A stretch of 64,000 bases of DNA from Gracilaria gracilis (lineage: Eukaryota; Rhodophyta; Florideophyceae; Gracilariales; Gracilariaceae). Under the pieces are notes generated by a model. That model worked only from the letters and a program-made list of their open reading frames with translations, made no database searches and was not told the DNA's origin. The position numbers and the translations under genes were made by a program. The DNA lies in assembly GCA_030374805.1 (NCBI GenBank), contig JARGSG010000018.1, forward strand, positions 372,001 to 436,000, in the 5' to 3' direction. Positions 52,428-64,000 of this stretch are shown piece after piece (position 1 is the first letter of the stretch; each line of letters begins with the position of its first letter).

Positions 52428-55400
52428 TGTAGTGGGAAGGACACGTGGGACACGGTTGAGCCAGGAGGTTGGCCACGTACACGTGGGTAATTACCACTGT
52501 GCGTGGGCCTAATTTAGTTAGTTTATTTAATTACTTGTTGGCGCGAGCTCGCTACTTAGCATGGCGGCGACCTCGCCGCCATGCACAGTAAAGTTCGGGC
52601 AATCAGGGTTGGCTCTATACTTCTTCGCCTTCGGCGGTCATCGACTCCTTCCAGGAGAGAGACTCCGTTGCCTACGGGTAGTGTATCCTCCCTGCGCCAC
52701 CTAACTGGATCCATTCGGGGGATTGTTTTCTGCTTGTCTCGCGTTTGACCCTGTACAGAGATAACCCCGGTGTGTACCGTAGCCTTTTTGCCATTTCCTC
52801 CTTTTCCTTCTCTCCATCCCCCGCTCTCGCGGATTCCTTTTCCCTTTTCCCCCTTCCGTGGACTCCTGCCTCTCTCGAGAACCCGTTCACCCACACACTT
52901 GGTGCCAACAACGATCCTTGCTCAACTCTCTACGCCCGTCGTGACGGCTTGGCCTCGGCTTACACCCGACTTCGTCGAGCCTTGGCAGAGAAGCTCTGTC
53001 TGCTGACTACCCCCCTTCGGAGGAAGATCTCGGACGTCTTCGTGGTGTCTTCCCGCCTCTGGCGTTGCACTACAAAGTGGACTCCCGACCTAGAAACGGA
53101 TATTTGGTTTAACACGTATTCGTGTGTGTTTTCCCTCTTTGAGGTTTCGTTTCTACTTCTGGAAGTTTCCCGTTGCACGGTTAGTTGAGAAATCATGTCT
53201 CAAAAACCGTCTGAGGCGGAAGCTGCGGCTACTCGCGGTCGTTCCCACAGTGGTGGTGTCACTGGGGATGATCGGTTCGTCTCACCCATCCCCAGGCGTG
53301 CTGACTCCACCCTTCAAAGGTCACCAAGTTGGTTTGAACAATCCGTCCTAGACGTGAGGCTAACAACCAGCGCACAGGACACTTCCGTTTGCCCCGTGGC
53401 TTCCCCCTACTGATGATGCTGGTCTGGCCCCGGCCGTTGCTGCCGCAGCTCCGTCTGCTACGGCTACACCCGCGGCCGCGGTGGTTCAGCCCCATCGGGA
53501 GAAGGAAAACATCCCCCAGGGTACAGGTCTGGACCAGCAGTTGCGTCAGCTGCGCACTGCTCACAACTTCCTTGTAGGGGTGGTCAACATTCTACGCCAA
53601 CAGGCGAGAAACTCCCCTGCAACGGGTATTTCTGAGGATCTCCGTACGTTACGGTCCGACGTCAACAAAATATAGGAGTGCTTTGGTCAACCCGCCGCTT
53701 TTGTAGAAGGAATTCAGGAGCGATTTGATCGTGTAAGAGACCGCCTGGAGATGCTGGGGCAAACAATTCCTATGGGTGATGCCACTCCGGCGGAGCCAGT
53801 CGCCGTATCGCACAGGGCCAAGAACTCGGCACGCGAGAAGAATCGCCATCGGCGGAAGGGCCAACAGGACGATCAGGGTTCAGACTCCTCGACTTCGTCG
53901 GATGCGGACCCGAACAATTCGGACTATGCTGATTCGTCAGAATCGTCGTCTGACGAAGACCGTGCTATACGGGCGCTACTCTTTAAGCGGTCTGCAGTCA
54001 CGCAAGGTGCGGTTCGTGCTCGTACAAAAGGACGGAAGCACGCGGGCTTGAAAGTCCTGAAGCTCACCAACCCTCTCTACCAGAAGCTGTTGTCATACCG
54101 GTATTACAGTTTGGAAGACTCCTCTTCGGATCGAACACCGCGTGGTACGGGCAAGGTGAAGGACTGCATAAACGGATGCAGTTCTCGCTTCGTAACCAGT
54201 TGTTTACTGGAGAAGACCCAATCTTGGTGCTAGATTTTCTCGCCCGCTTCGTCGTGGAAGCCGATATTCTGGGGGTGAATCAGGGACAGGCCTAAATTGC
54301 CTTACCGTATTTCTTACGTGGTGTGGCCGAGGAACAGTATCACTCTGTAAGAGGTTTTTGGCGGGCCTCCGAAGGAGAAGTTACTTGCTGACCCGAAGTG
54401 GTGCAGTACCTGCTACGGTCATTTGCCACGAATGGTCTCATTTAGTCGGCGATACTCGCTTTGTGAGACAAACGTCAACGCTCAGGCGAGACGGAAACCG
54501 ATTTTTCGGTACGCCTGAACAAGGCTTTCCCCCGTTGGGGTAATCTCTATCCCGCTACAGAGCGTTGTACGATGTTCATTTACGGACTCCACTATCCGAA
54601 CTTTGGTCGCCCGCTGTCGCGAGGATAGGAGGAAGATCACCTACCTGGAGCTCATCCAGTATGCAAGAGCCCAAGGTGACTCCCTCCGCGCCAGAGCTCC
54701 GAGTACTCGGTCTAAGCCAGCCAAGGCGTTTTTGATGGAAATCAAGTCCCCATCTCTGTCGCTCATCGCGGATGACGCACCTTTTAAGGATTACGATAAC
54801 ATCTAGCTAGCCCACGGCGATATCGCCTCCATTCCGACAACGGACCTTCCGTCGACGACGGACGCCTCCTTCAAGATCGTTCAGGAAGGCACCGTGCTTT
54901 ATGCCAATGCCCCACGAGTTCGCGGGCCTTACATCCCGTACTCGAACGGAGGAAACAACTTCCAACGACCAGGATGGCAGGACACCCGCCCAGCGGGACG
55001 TTTTACGGATAACCGGAGTGGGCCCCTTCGACAGGGTAGGCAAGCATTGATATCGATGATATGCCATCTCTGCTATACCCATGGCCACACGTCACCCCAG
55101 TGCCTCCTCTCCCTGAGAGACCTGGGAAAGGTGACCGTGAACTATGAGGCCCTCACTCCAAAGGAGAATCCTTCCGTCCCAATGACGTCGTATTTCCGGG
55201 CCGAGACGGACTTTTCCCACGACGTACCTCCAGCGCCGACATACCAGCGTGCTCCAGCACAGCCGCCTCATCCGGTAGCACCAGTACACCGCGTCGTGGA
55301 CGATCCAAACACCGCCGTTGCGGGATCGCGAGGCAAACGGGCCCACGTTGCCGAGGAACCTGAGCAGCCGCCGCAGGCGGGAGCCCAGGGAAACTAAACG

Positions 55401-58400
55401 AGAGAGTCTCCCATTCGGGAGAGACGTACTCAGAGCAGAGGCTGCTGACGTCCGAGGCGACGTCGTTTCGCTCCCCGGTGAAGATCCTTTCGACGAAAGA
55501 CACCGCTGACGCGGACTCGGAACACTTGGGTGTTCTCCGTCGACCGTGGATACGGGTAAAGAAAAACCGGTTCCCGGATAGAGTTCTCATGATCGCCAAG
55601 CGTAACTATAAAGTTTACGCCGACCTTGGCCTCAGTACCCAGTTTATGGTGCGCATTCTCACGGTATTAGACACCTGTGCAGGGCCGAACTTCATCGTGG
55701 AGTCCCTCCTGCCACCGCTTGTGCGGACACGTATTCGCCGCGAAGCGACGCCCGAAGTCGCCGACGCGAATAACAACCAGTTAGCAACGGTGGGAACAAT
55801 CGACTTAGTCGTGCGTTTGGGGACCTCCGTGGTCAAGTTCGGTTTTGTTGTATGTTGGTCATTGGCTGACCCAGTTATTTTGGGATGTGATTACTGTGAC
55901 AGATTCGTCGACGCAATCAGAACCCGCCTCAGGCGTGTGGAATTCAAAGACGGTTCGTCGGTCCCGATAGTTCGTCCTCCGCTGAAGCGTGCATCGAGGA
56001 AACAAGTTCCACTTCCTGCTGCGCAGGAACCACCACCGGCGACTCGCGAGTCCACAAAACTCCGCGTTGCAGCGCCGGTATGCATTCCACCAGAATCCGA
56101 AGTAATGGTGCAGGTCAATTCCCGTCAACACGGCCTTCGGGTTATTCAACCCATTCCCTCGTTGTACGAGAAGTATCATCTCGCAGTTGCGAACGGTGTT
56201 GCACAAGTGTCACTGAATGCTCCTTTCCGGATACTTGTTGCCAATCTTGGCAACAACCCCCAGTATCTGGTAAAGAACCAAGTCATTGGATCGGTCACAA
56301 CGCACCCACTCGCGATGATCCCTACCCGAATGACGGCTGCCGATGTTCTCGGTTTGGTTTCCTCAAAATAGGGCGACAATCCAGGACACCCCGATGTTCC
56401 GTCTAAGGAGGGGGAGGATACTCCCGTTTCAACTCCTGTTTCAACGGATATATTGCTGAGTGACTCGGAAACCGCGCCTGCGCCTGCATCCGATACGACA
56501 CATGGCACAACGAGCTATGACCGGATTGATTCCTTGAAGGCTCTTGAGGAGCTCGATCTCGGCCACGTGCCGGAATCACACCGTGGACGTCTGAGAGACA
56601 TGTTACGGGAATTTACCCCAATGTGGGATGGATCTCTTGGTGAGATAAATACAACGTAACACCGGATCGATTTGCTACGGGACGCGCAACCCGTTTTGCA
56701 ACCCTATTACAGGGCAGGACCGAAGGCTTGGGAAGAGGAGCAGTTCCAAGTGGACAAGATGCTCCGCGCAGGCTTGATTGAGCCCACTCAGTCACCCTGG
56801 GCGTCTTCAGTAGTACTGTCAATCAAGGCCGACGGAACCTGGAGGTTCTGCGTCGACTACCGCCGGCTCAATGCCGTGACGACCAGGGACACGTACCCAA
56901 TCCCTCGTATGGACGAGTGTATCGATTCGCTCGGAAATGCAGCCGTGTTCACGGCATTGGACGCCAATTGGGGATATTGGAAAGTCCCCGTAAGGGAGGA
57001 AGACCGCGAAAAGACCGCGTTTGTATGCCACTCTGGCTCTTTCCGCTTCAAACGTATGCCGTTTGGTCTCACGAACGCCCCCGCTACATTTCACAGTGCT
57101 ATCGAAATCTTCTTGAACCGCTTTAAGTGGCGGACGTGTCTAGTTAACCTAGATTACATAATTGTCTTCTCCAGTAGTCTGGACGATCATGTCATCCACG
57201 TAAGGGAGGTAATGACCACACTGCGAGACGCAGGAATTTCCCGCAGGAATTTCCCTCAAGCTGAGGAAGTGTGAATTCTTCACAGACAGCGTGAAGTACC
57301 TGGGCCACGTTATCCGTCCAGGACGGTTTTTGATCGAGGAAGCTCCAGTGAAGTCTCTTGCTACGGGGAAGGAACCGCGAACCCAAACGAAATTGCGCTC
57401 CTTCTTGGGATTGGTCAACGTCTACCGACGGTTCGTCCCGAATTTTTCGGATATCGCGGCACCCCTCAACGCACTACTGCGGAAAGGCCAGCCGCCGAAA
57501 CTGGTACCCTTCACGCCTGTCGAGACAGAGGCGTTTAACTCCTTGAAGGAGGCTGTCACATCTGCTCTGATTCTATCGTTGCCAAAACCCGGACTACCGT
57601 ACTCCGTGGACATGGATTAGAGCGACTACCAAGTGGGTTGCGCTCTTTTTCAAACTATCCCCGAAAGGGAACGTAAGCCCATTGGTTACTGGTCGCGTTC
57701 GCTCAACGTTCATGAACGGAACTACTCCGTTTCGGAGAAAGAGTGCCACGCCGTTGTGTGGGCTCTGGCAATTTTTCGCCCCTATCTTATGGGTGTGCAC
57801 TTTACCTTGTACACGGATCATTCCTCGCTGAGGTGATTAATGAACATCTCCAACCCATCGGGACGCCTCATACGATGGAGGCTCCGCCTAGCGGAATTCG
57901 ACTTTCAAGTCGTGTATAAGAATGGAGCGCTGAACTCGCAAGCCGACGTACTGTCGAGATTACCGACGAATGGGGAAGCCCTCCCCTCGGGAGACGATGA
58001 GATCTCTTGTTTTGTCGCTGACGAGGTAGACACGGAAGATCCGAAAGGTGAACTCGACATTTGGCCAGAAGACTGGGAATTCGACGATGAATTGGATAAA
58101 CTACTCGTGGCAAACGAGAATGGGGCTGACAAGCCCCTACCGGGGAATTTTGTCCCATTAACGCCGGAGGAAATGATCCGAGAACAACACGGCGACCCGT
58201 TCTGCGTGCGTATTCGTGCCCGTTTAAGCGGAGGTGCAACCCTCCCATTGAGGTTAATGACCTCGGCTATCTCGTTAGAACGGTCGAGTATAACCCACAA
58301 GTGGTGGTGCCTCACACGCTGCAGGCGCGAGTACTCCAAGTGTCGCACTACGCGAGGCTGAGTGGCCACACAGGTGGACGGAAGTTATACTTAACCCTGC

Positions 58401-60726
58401 GAAGGGACTTTTACTGGCCCGCCATGGCGATCTATTGCTACGCAACGGTGCGGTTCTGCACTGAGTGCGCGAAAAACCGGGTTAAACTCCGGAAGAACTC
58501 AAAGAAGATGAGATTATTACCCGCAGGGGCGCCTCTCGAGTTTCTCGCAATCGATATACTCGGACCCCTCCTGACGACCCGGAGAGGTCACAAGTTTTTG
58601 CTCGTAATAACGGATCTTTTCTCGAAACTGGTTTAGACTGTCCCTCTGAAGAGGATCACCGCTTTCACGGTAGCCCAGGCCTTCTTGAAGCACTGAATCT
58701 TCGTCTACGGTCCGCTGGTTCAAGTACTCTCCGATAACGGGAAACAGTTCGCATCGCGGTTCTTCCAGGATATATGTCGCATCCTGGATGTAAAGAACCT
58801 GTTCACTACAACCTATCATCCCCAGTGTAATGGGCAAGTCGAACAGTTCAACGGGACGATGCTAGCATCTCTCCGTTCCTACGTGGCCGATCACCCAAAG
58901 ACATGGGAACTGTATACTGACGCGCTGACGTTCGCGTACAGCACGCAGGTACATAGAACTACCGGTGTTTCACCGTTCGAGTTAGTACTCTCCCGTACCC
59001 CCCCCCCCCGCCGTTAGCATTGGAATCACAGCCTACGCTGGGTAATATCCCCTATGTGGGTGACTACCGCCAGAAATGGAAGCAATGGCTATCTAAGTTG
59101 GTACCCGCCACTCGCCAATCCATGGCGAGGGGTCAAGCCGTTTACCAGCCTGATTTAGATGCTCGCTTGCGAGGAGGTAACACAGCGCCAATGAAGGCGG
59201 GTACATACGTCTTCGTACGGAAGTAACACTATAACCCTGATAGGGAGAAACGCCATAAGCTCTCGCCCGTGGCGAATAGATCATTCAAGGTAATCTCCGT
59301 CGCGGAGGACACAGGGGTACTGGAAATCAAGGACGGGCATGAGCGGATCTCCCGGGATCGCATGGTCTTGGCCCCACCACACTCGTCTAAGGTCGTCCTG
59401 GCACTTGCCAGCCCCGTTTCTACGGAATCAACAACCCCTGGAACAATCGTGCTGAATCGCCCCCTGATTCTATCACACCTGAACCGGAGACTGTCAGACC
59501 TACCGATGGAATCGGATACACCGATGATATCGGAAAACATTGTTAGCCAGAATGGCCATTCTTCTGTTCAACCCGCTCCCGGGGACTCTGCCCACGTAGC
59601 GAAACGCTCTACCCCATCTCCCGCCGCTCCGTCTAAGGAGGGGAAGGAGGTCACTTCTGCCGAAGGTAATCCGCCGTCGCGACGGGAAGAAGACATCCGT
59701 GGTATACGGAAGGCTGTTGCCACACCGAAAATCCCGTCAGACACGCCGCTTCAGGCGCGGGAACCCAGCGGGTCCGGTTTGGCAGACCCAAATACGGGAG
59801 GCATAATTGCGCCGCAAGCGGAGGAGCTACACGCTGAAGGGGACAAAACCATCTAACCCTTGCCCAAGGGGAGCCGTGATCGTGTCCTGGTACCAGCTAA
59901 GCTGGGCAGTAAGAAACCAACTCCACCGGGGACGGCTCCGAACAATCGGTCGCACGCGCCCACCACAACGACGGACGCGGCGCTGAAACCCACCACGGGA
60001 CGCGGGATGGCAACCCCTGTACATAGTGAGGACGACACCGCAGAGCCACGCAAGGTTGTGGAAGTTCCGAGTGTCTCGGTAGACCCTAGCATCGTCGCCA
60101 GATGGAAACCGGTCACCCGGGATGATGTGCGCGTCATGGACGGCGAGGACACGCCATCCGAGGCAGGAATTACCCAAGTAATGGGTGCGGCTCGTGCTGC
60201 ACCCAGGACTGCTAGAAGACCCACTAGGAGCCCGGAGTCACCGGAAGTAACCGTTGGGAACGGATCGCCACGGCGCCGCAACTTGGCACGCGCCGGAAGA
60301 GACACCCTGTCCAGGGAGGCGGATCGCCCCACGGCGCCGCACGGCCACAGGTCGGTGTTGTCACGTGCAAGCACGGAAGGCGCGCGTGGCGCTCTACCAC
60401 TCGCAGCGCAACGCAGGAAAGCCGCGACGAGCGTATCAATACCCGATTCGGGAAATTCCCCTTCGCAGGGCGATGAGCGCACAGCCGTGACGACGACTCG
60501 GCAAGGCCGGCAGGGGCACTTACAGGAGTACATCTTCGACCGAATTGTTGGGCATTCCTGGAATCAGGAGGGTATCATACGCTACCACGTCTGTTGGTAT
60601 GGGTATGATCCGGCTCAGGACACCGCCGAGCCGATCGAGCATCTCCCACGTTCAAAGGCGGTTCAGTATCACCGTCGAACGGGAACAGCCCCACCAGCTA
60701 CGCTGGGAAGTGCCCAAGTGGGATGA
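52428..60726 (+). mobile_element. Ty3/gypsy chromodomain element (gypsy-3), worn
   Basis: A likely 5' LTR begins near 52,428 (TGTAGTGGG). Parts in order: gag about 53,195-55,400, with a CCHC knuckle (CHLCYTHGHTSPQC) near 55,060; protease about 55,600-55,900; reverse transcriptase about 56,690-57,270; RNase H about 57,560-57,950; integrase about 58,300-59,000; a long low-complexity tail; chromodomain about 60,520-60,690. It is broken in about ten places. No 3' LTR matching the 5' region was found beyond the chromodomain, so the right end is missing or replaced. Probably old. Confidence 0.78.
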
Positions 60727-61034
60727 GAGAGAACCATGGAATGGAAAGGGTTGAAGATGAAGAGTATACACGTCATGGATGGGAAAAGATCTCCGCTCAT
60801 GCGCCGATACTCTGACCATGGTCGTGCATAATGTTTCGCGAACATACCCGAGGGGTTTCTTACGCAGCGTGCTGGTCATTACGTGGCAAGCACGGTTTTC
60901 TTTGTCGGAAGGGTGTGCATTTCCGCGCGCACCACGTGAAGTAGGCGGGTCACTACTGATGACTACCAGAACACGTCATAGACGGAAGGAACCCACAAGC
61001 AGATGGTTTTTATTGCTACTATTCGGACCCAGTC
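60727..61034. other. Spacer beyond gypsy-3, no gene seen
   Basis: It should contain the 3' LTR of gypsy-3 but shows no similarity to the 5' end region. Nothing else is recognised. Confidence 0.35.
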
Positions 61035-61838
61035 TTACTGGGTATGGCCACTCCCCTCGTTCGGAGGCTGCCCACCGCCAAGGCGTTGCGCCAGAGCTTC
61101 CCGCATTGCGGATAAGTCCCCGGTCGCCGTATCGGCGCCGAGCCCTACCTCTCGGAGGAATTGCGCGATGACGGCACCGGGATTCTCGCCCGTCTGGGGA
61201 GTACTTCCGGCAGCCGCCGTGGAAGTCGGAACAGCCAAAGCTGACGACGACGCCGTAGCAGCGGGCTCAGACTCCTTTGGAACTGGTTTGTCATTCTCCG
61301 GAGGAGTGCCGACCACCATCGCGTCGTCATCACTGCCCGCCACGTCGGATGCGTTGTCCAACATGGGTTCATTTTCCCCGCTGGAGCGCTAAAAATCGTC
61401 CGAGTCGACGAACCCAATCGGATGACCGTCTGGGATTTCCCTCGGAGCATTCCAGAGTTCGTCCGCTTCATCAGCAGAAATCTCCCGTTGTCCCCACGGA
61501 TCGAAGTACACTAAATCCCCCACCAAGGCAATATTTCGCCCCAGACCTGGTCCATGTCCACCGCCACCAGTGAGCCGGCCACTCTGCCCGATCGGGACCG
61601 CCTTCCAGGCAATACTGTCGATATAGTCCAGTAGCTCGAGGACTTCTTCGGCGTTACCCTGACTCCCAAGAGGGATGGTTATGTCGAGTTGACGGATACC
61701 GGCCCGCACGTGCGGAGGAAGGAACCACAGTCTGCACTGGTCGTAAGCCTCGCTGAAGATGTACGCCGCAGCGCAGACGGCCCACTCGGTGACTACAACC
61801 GACCAAAGCCCGCTACGCAGATAGGTCAAAAGGTATGA
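61035..61838 (-). other. Unrecognised reading frame abutting the gypsy-4 fragment
   Basis: The minus-strand frame contains VVVTEWAVCAAAYIFSEAY, QLDITIPLGSQGNAEEVL, GRNIALVGDLVYFDPWGQ and an acidic, Ala/Ser/Pro-rich C-terminus. It is fused in frame to the end of the gypsy-4 protease-RT spacer (LREFTPMWDG), after which the expected reverse transcriptase is missing. I do not recognise the protein. It may be gag of another element or a host gene piece. It should be read as a relic. Confidence 0.35.
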
Positions 61839-64000
61839 CCCTAAATAACCGTCCCACATGGGGGTGAACTCCCGTAGCATATCCCGTTATTTTTAACGGT
61901 GAGACTCTGGGACATGGTTGAAGTCAAGAGACTCGAGCTCCTGTACCGGGTTTTTCTTCCCAGATCCAGATGATTCTTGCCTTCCATCCGACAGTGTCGG
62001 CGTTGCTTCTTGCGACGAGTTCGAAACTTCTTAACACGACGAATTTTTTAGTACGGTTGCATCAGCGCACTTCCCCTCTGCCTCCTCAGCTTTGAAGATT
62101 CCGAGAACCTCTGCGGTAGAGACCTGTGTGGGTACAATAGCCACCGGGTATGTTAACATGGAACCAATGACCTGGTTCTTTACCAACCTCTGTTGGGAGG
62201 AGCTGAAATTAGCAACCAATACCCTGAAGGGCTTCTCTGGCTCAACAAGTACAATCCCATTCGCAAGGGCCAATTTCTGCTGTTCGTAAAGAAGAGGCAA
62301 TGGCTGAACGGTTTGCAAGCCGTGCTGCACGGACGTGACCGTGACCCATGTCTGGGATACCGGGGGAATGCTAATAGACCGAGCCACTCGGAACTTCGGC
62401 GACGAACGGCGCGATTCCGCTGGCTGCTGGGCCACCAGCAATAGAACTGGCTTCTTGAAAGCCTTTCGTAAAGGTCGCCGAACAATTGGCACAGTTGTGC
62501 CGTCCTCCAACTCGAAGGTTCTTTTCCGTGGTCGAATTGCTTAGACAAAACCGTCGCAGAAATCACATCCGAGTATGACCGGCGCAGCTAAACGCTTGCA
62601 AACTAAGAAGTCCAGGCGGACAACGCAACGGCCGAGCCTGACAATCAGGTCAATTACTCCCACGATTGAAAGGGGCAAATTGTTTGCATCCGCTATCTCG
62701 GTCGGTGGGGGGGGGAGGGGGGAGGCGGCCGAATCTAAGACGATAACTGCGGCGGAATAAGCGATTGAACCAAAAAGTTTGAACCAGCACCCGTGTCCAG
62801 AACGGATAACTGCCGAACCATATAATGGTCGGATATCCCGAGGTCTGCAAAAACTTTGTAGTTTCGTTTCGCCATGACCAGGACTTTATCTGGAGCGCGG
62901 ATATTGCGTGACCGTACCCACGGGCGACGGAGAACACCGAGATGTTCCGAGTCCACGTCTGTCGTGGCCATCTTCCTCGTAAGGATTATGACCGGGGAGC
63001 GAGGGTTTGCAACCTCCAGCGCGGTTGAGCTCGACTTCGATTGCGCCGTTCCTTCAAAGGAGGCTCCCATGCTCAGTTTTTCTGAGCGTCGCCGCTATTT
63101 TGCGGAACCGTTTGGTCCGCAGATGCGGCTGCCACTTCACCATGAGGCAGTGAAGGTTTCTGTTTTCCAGGCTGAGTATCCGCCTTCGCACGAAGGTAAG
63201 ATTTGTCGGGAACACGTTCCCGTTCGTCGGGCGTCAACGACTCATAATGGAGAACATTTTTTGCCATCTCCCTGAATGGTAATATACAGTTCGGGGCAAT
63301 ATGACCATGTTTGTAACAAATATGGCATATGAGCTGAAAAAAATAATCCGCATTGGGCGGCCTTCGCTCCTGTCTCGGAGAGTAGGGATCCTCCAACCGG
63401 GACGGGAGTTTTTGTATCTGCCAAAGTGCGGCACTGGCAATGCCGGAACATGATTACAGGCGTACAGAGCAGCATCCGAATCTTCGGTAGTTGGTCCCAT
63501 CGTAGATGGCAGGTCCGACGTTGCCAACGAGTGGTCACTCTGTACTAGGTGCAAATGTCGTAGTTGGCATGGGCTGAAACTCTCGATTGAGGCTGTGATG
63601 AATCCTTCTCTTCCAAATGGAAGAGTCGGCGTGTGCGAGACTTAATTCCGACAGGTGCTCGGGCCGCATCACCCTCAGCTTGGGCAAATTGGACCAGTTC
63701 CAAGTAGGAGATCTTGCGCTTGTTCTCACGATAGCGGGCAACCAAATTCCTAATCGAGGGAACCAAGCCATCTATAAACATGGTATATCGCTCGGCCGCG
63801 GAGTAGACGTTTCCACAGCCGTGAAAGGCCTTATTCAGCCGTGTAGAATAAACGGTCTCCGTCTCTTCCGGTCTTTGCTTCGTGTCGCGCAATGCGAGTA
63901 TGGCATTTTGAATTTCGTTTCCCATAGCATAGGATCGCAGGAGGTACTGCACAGCCTCTGGCTAACAGGTCACTCCTCCTTCGGAGGCACGAGACGATCC
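61839..64000 (-). mobile_element. Ty3/gypsy fragment (gypsy-4), same family as gypsy-3, cut by the window end
   Basis: Minus-strand parts: gag about 63,950-63,070, with a CCHC-like knuckle (CHICYKHGHIAPNC); protease about 63,000-62,750 (LSVLDTGAGSNF); a region after protease about 62,510-62,030; the start of the spacer before reverse transcriptase near 61,870. Stretches such as DSEHLGVLRRPW and LREFTPMWDG are shared almost word for word with gypsy-3, so the two belong to one family. It is truncated after the spacer, several breaks are present, and its 5' end lies outside the window. Confidence 0.75.

Noticed and set aside
58997-59009. Run of about 12 C inside gypsy-3
   Set aside because: A homopolymer likely due to slippage or sequencing; no functional meaning.
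60727-61034. Expected 3' LTR of gypsy-3
   Set aside because: No similarity to the putative 5' LTR region at 52,428-52,750 could be seen, so it was not called.

Overview
This is a transposon-rich stretch of a eukaryotic nuclear genome. The genes are short, mostly intronless, and separated by kilobases of unique or repeat-derived DNA. Three things favour a red alga, probably an intron-poor florideophyte. First, a tRNA-Ala gene (18137-18224, minus) folds cleanly only if a 15-nt insertion in its T-loop is removed; ectopic tRNA introns of this kind are known from red algal nuclei. Second, genes are intron-poor next to large numbers of Ty3/gypsy, DIRS-like and Harbinger elements. Third, the secreted and zinc-finger proteins look lineage-specific. 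The species is not determined.

Layout. 1-4.7 kb holds a secreted von Willebrand A-type protein and a scrap of a Cys-rich secreted protein. 4.7-10.2 kb is a 5.45-kb PIF/Harbinger-like transposon with 30-bp terminal inverted repeats (TIRs), flanked by ATT. It carries a DNA-binding partner gene, a transposase, and between them about 1.9 kb of a host ARF-GEF (BIG/Sec7 family) gene, apparently captured and now decayed. 10.4-16 kb holds a secreted protein and a tandemly duplicated pair of Cys-rich secreted proteins. 16.7-21.6 kb is a minus-strand cluster of C2HC/C2H2 zinc-finger genes with the tRNA between them. 23.7-25.9 kb is a very young LTR element with identical LTRs and one ORF without reverse transcriptase. 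26.4-29.1 kb holds a three-pass membrane protein and a small secreted protein.

29.4-39.35 kb is a fourth zinc-finger copy cut into pieces by a second Harbinger element (29597-32574, TTA duplication), a chromodomain Ty3/gypsy element (32915-38644, ATCAA duplication) and a segment of about 565 bp flanked by 24-bp direct repeats. From about 40.2 to 52 kb lies a decayed DIRS-like element on the minus strand, into which a second gypsy element (45651-50945) and a DDE DNA transposon have inserted. 52.4-60.7 kb is a third, worn gypsy element. From 61.8 kb to the window end a related gypsy fragment lies on the minus strand, joined to an unrecognised reading frame (61035-61838).

How it fits together: the supported host genes encode secreted or membrane proteins, zinc-finger proteins and one tRNA. 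The two Harbinger elements each carry the family's usual transposase plus Myb/SANT-like partner. The nesting allows insertions to be ordered relative to each other.
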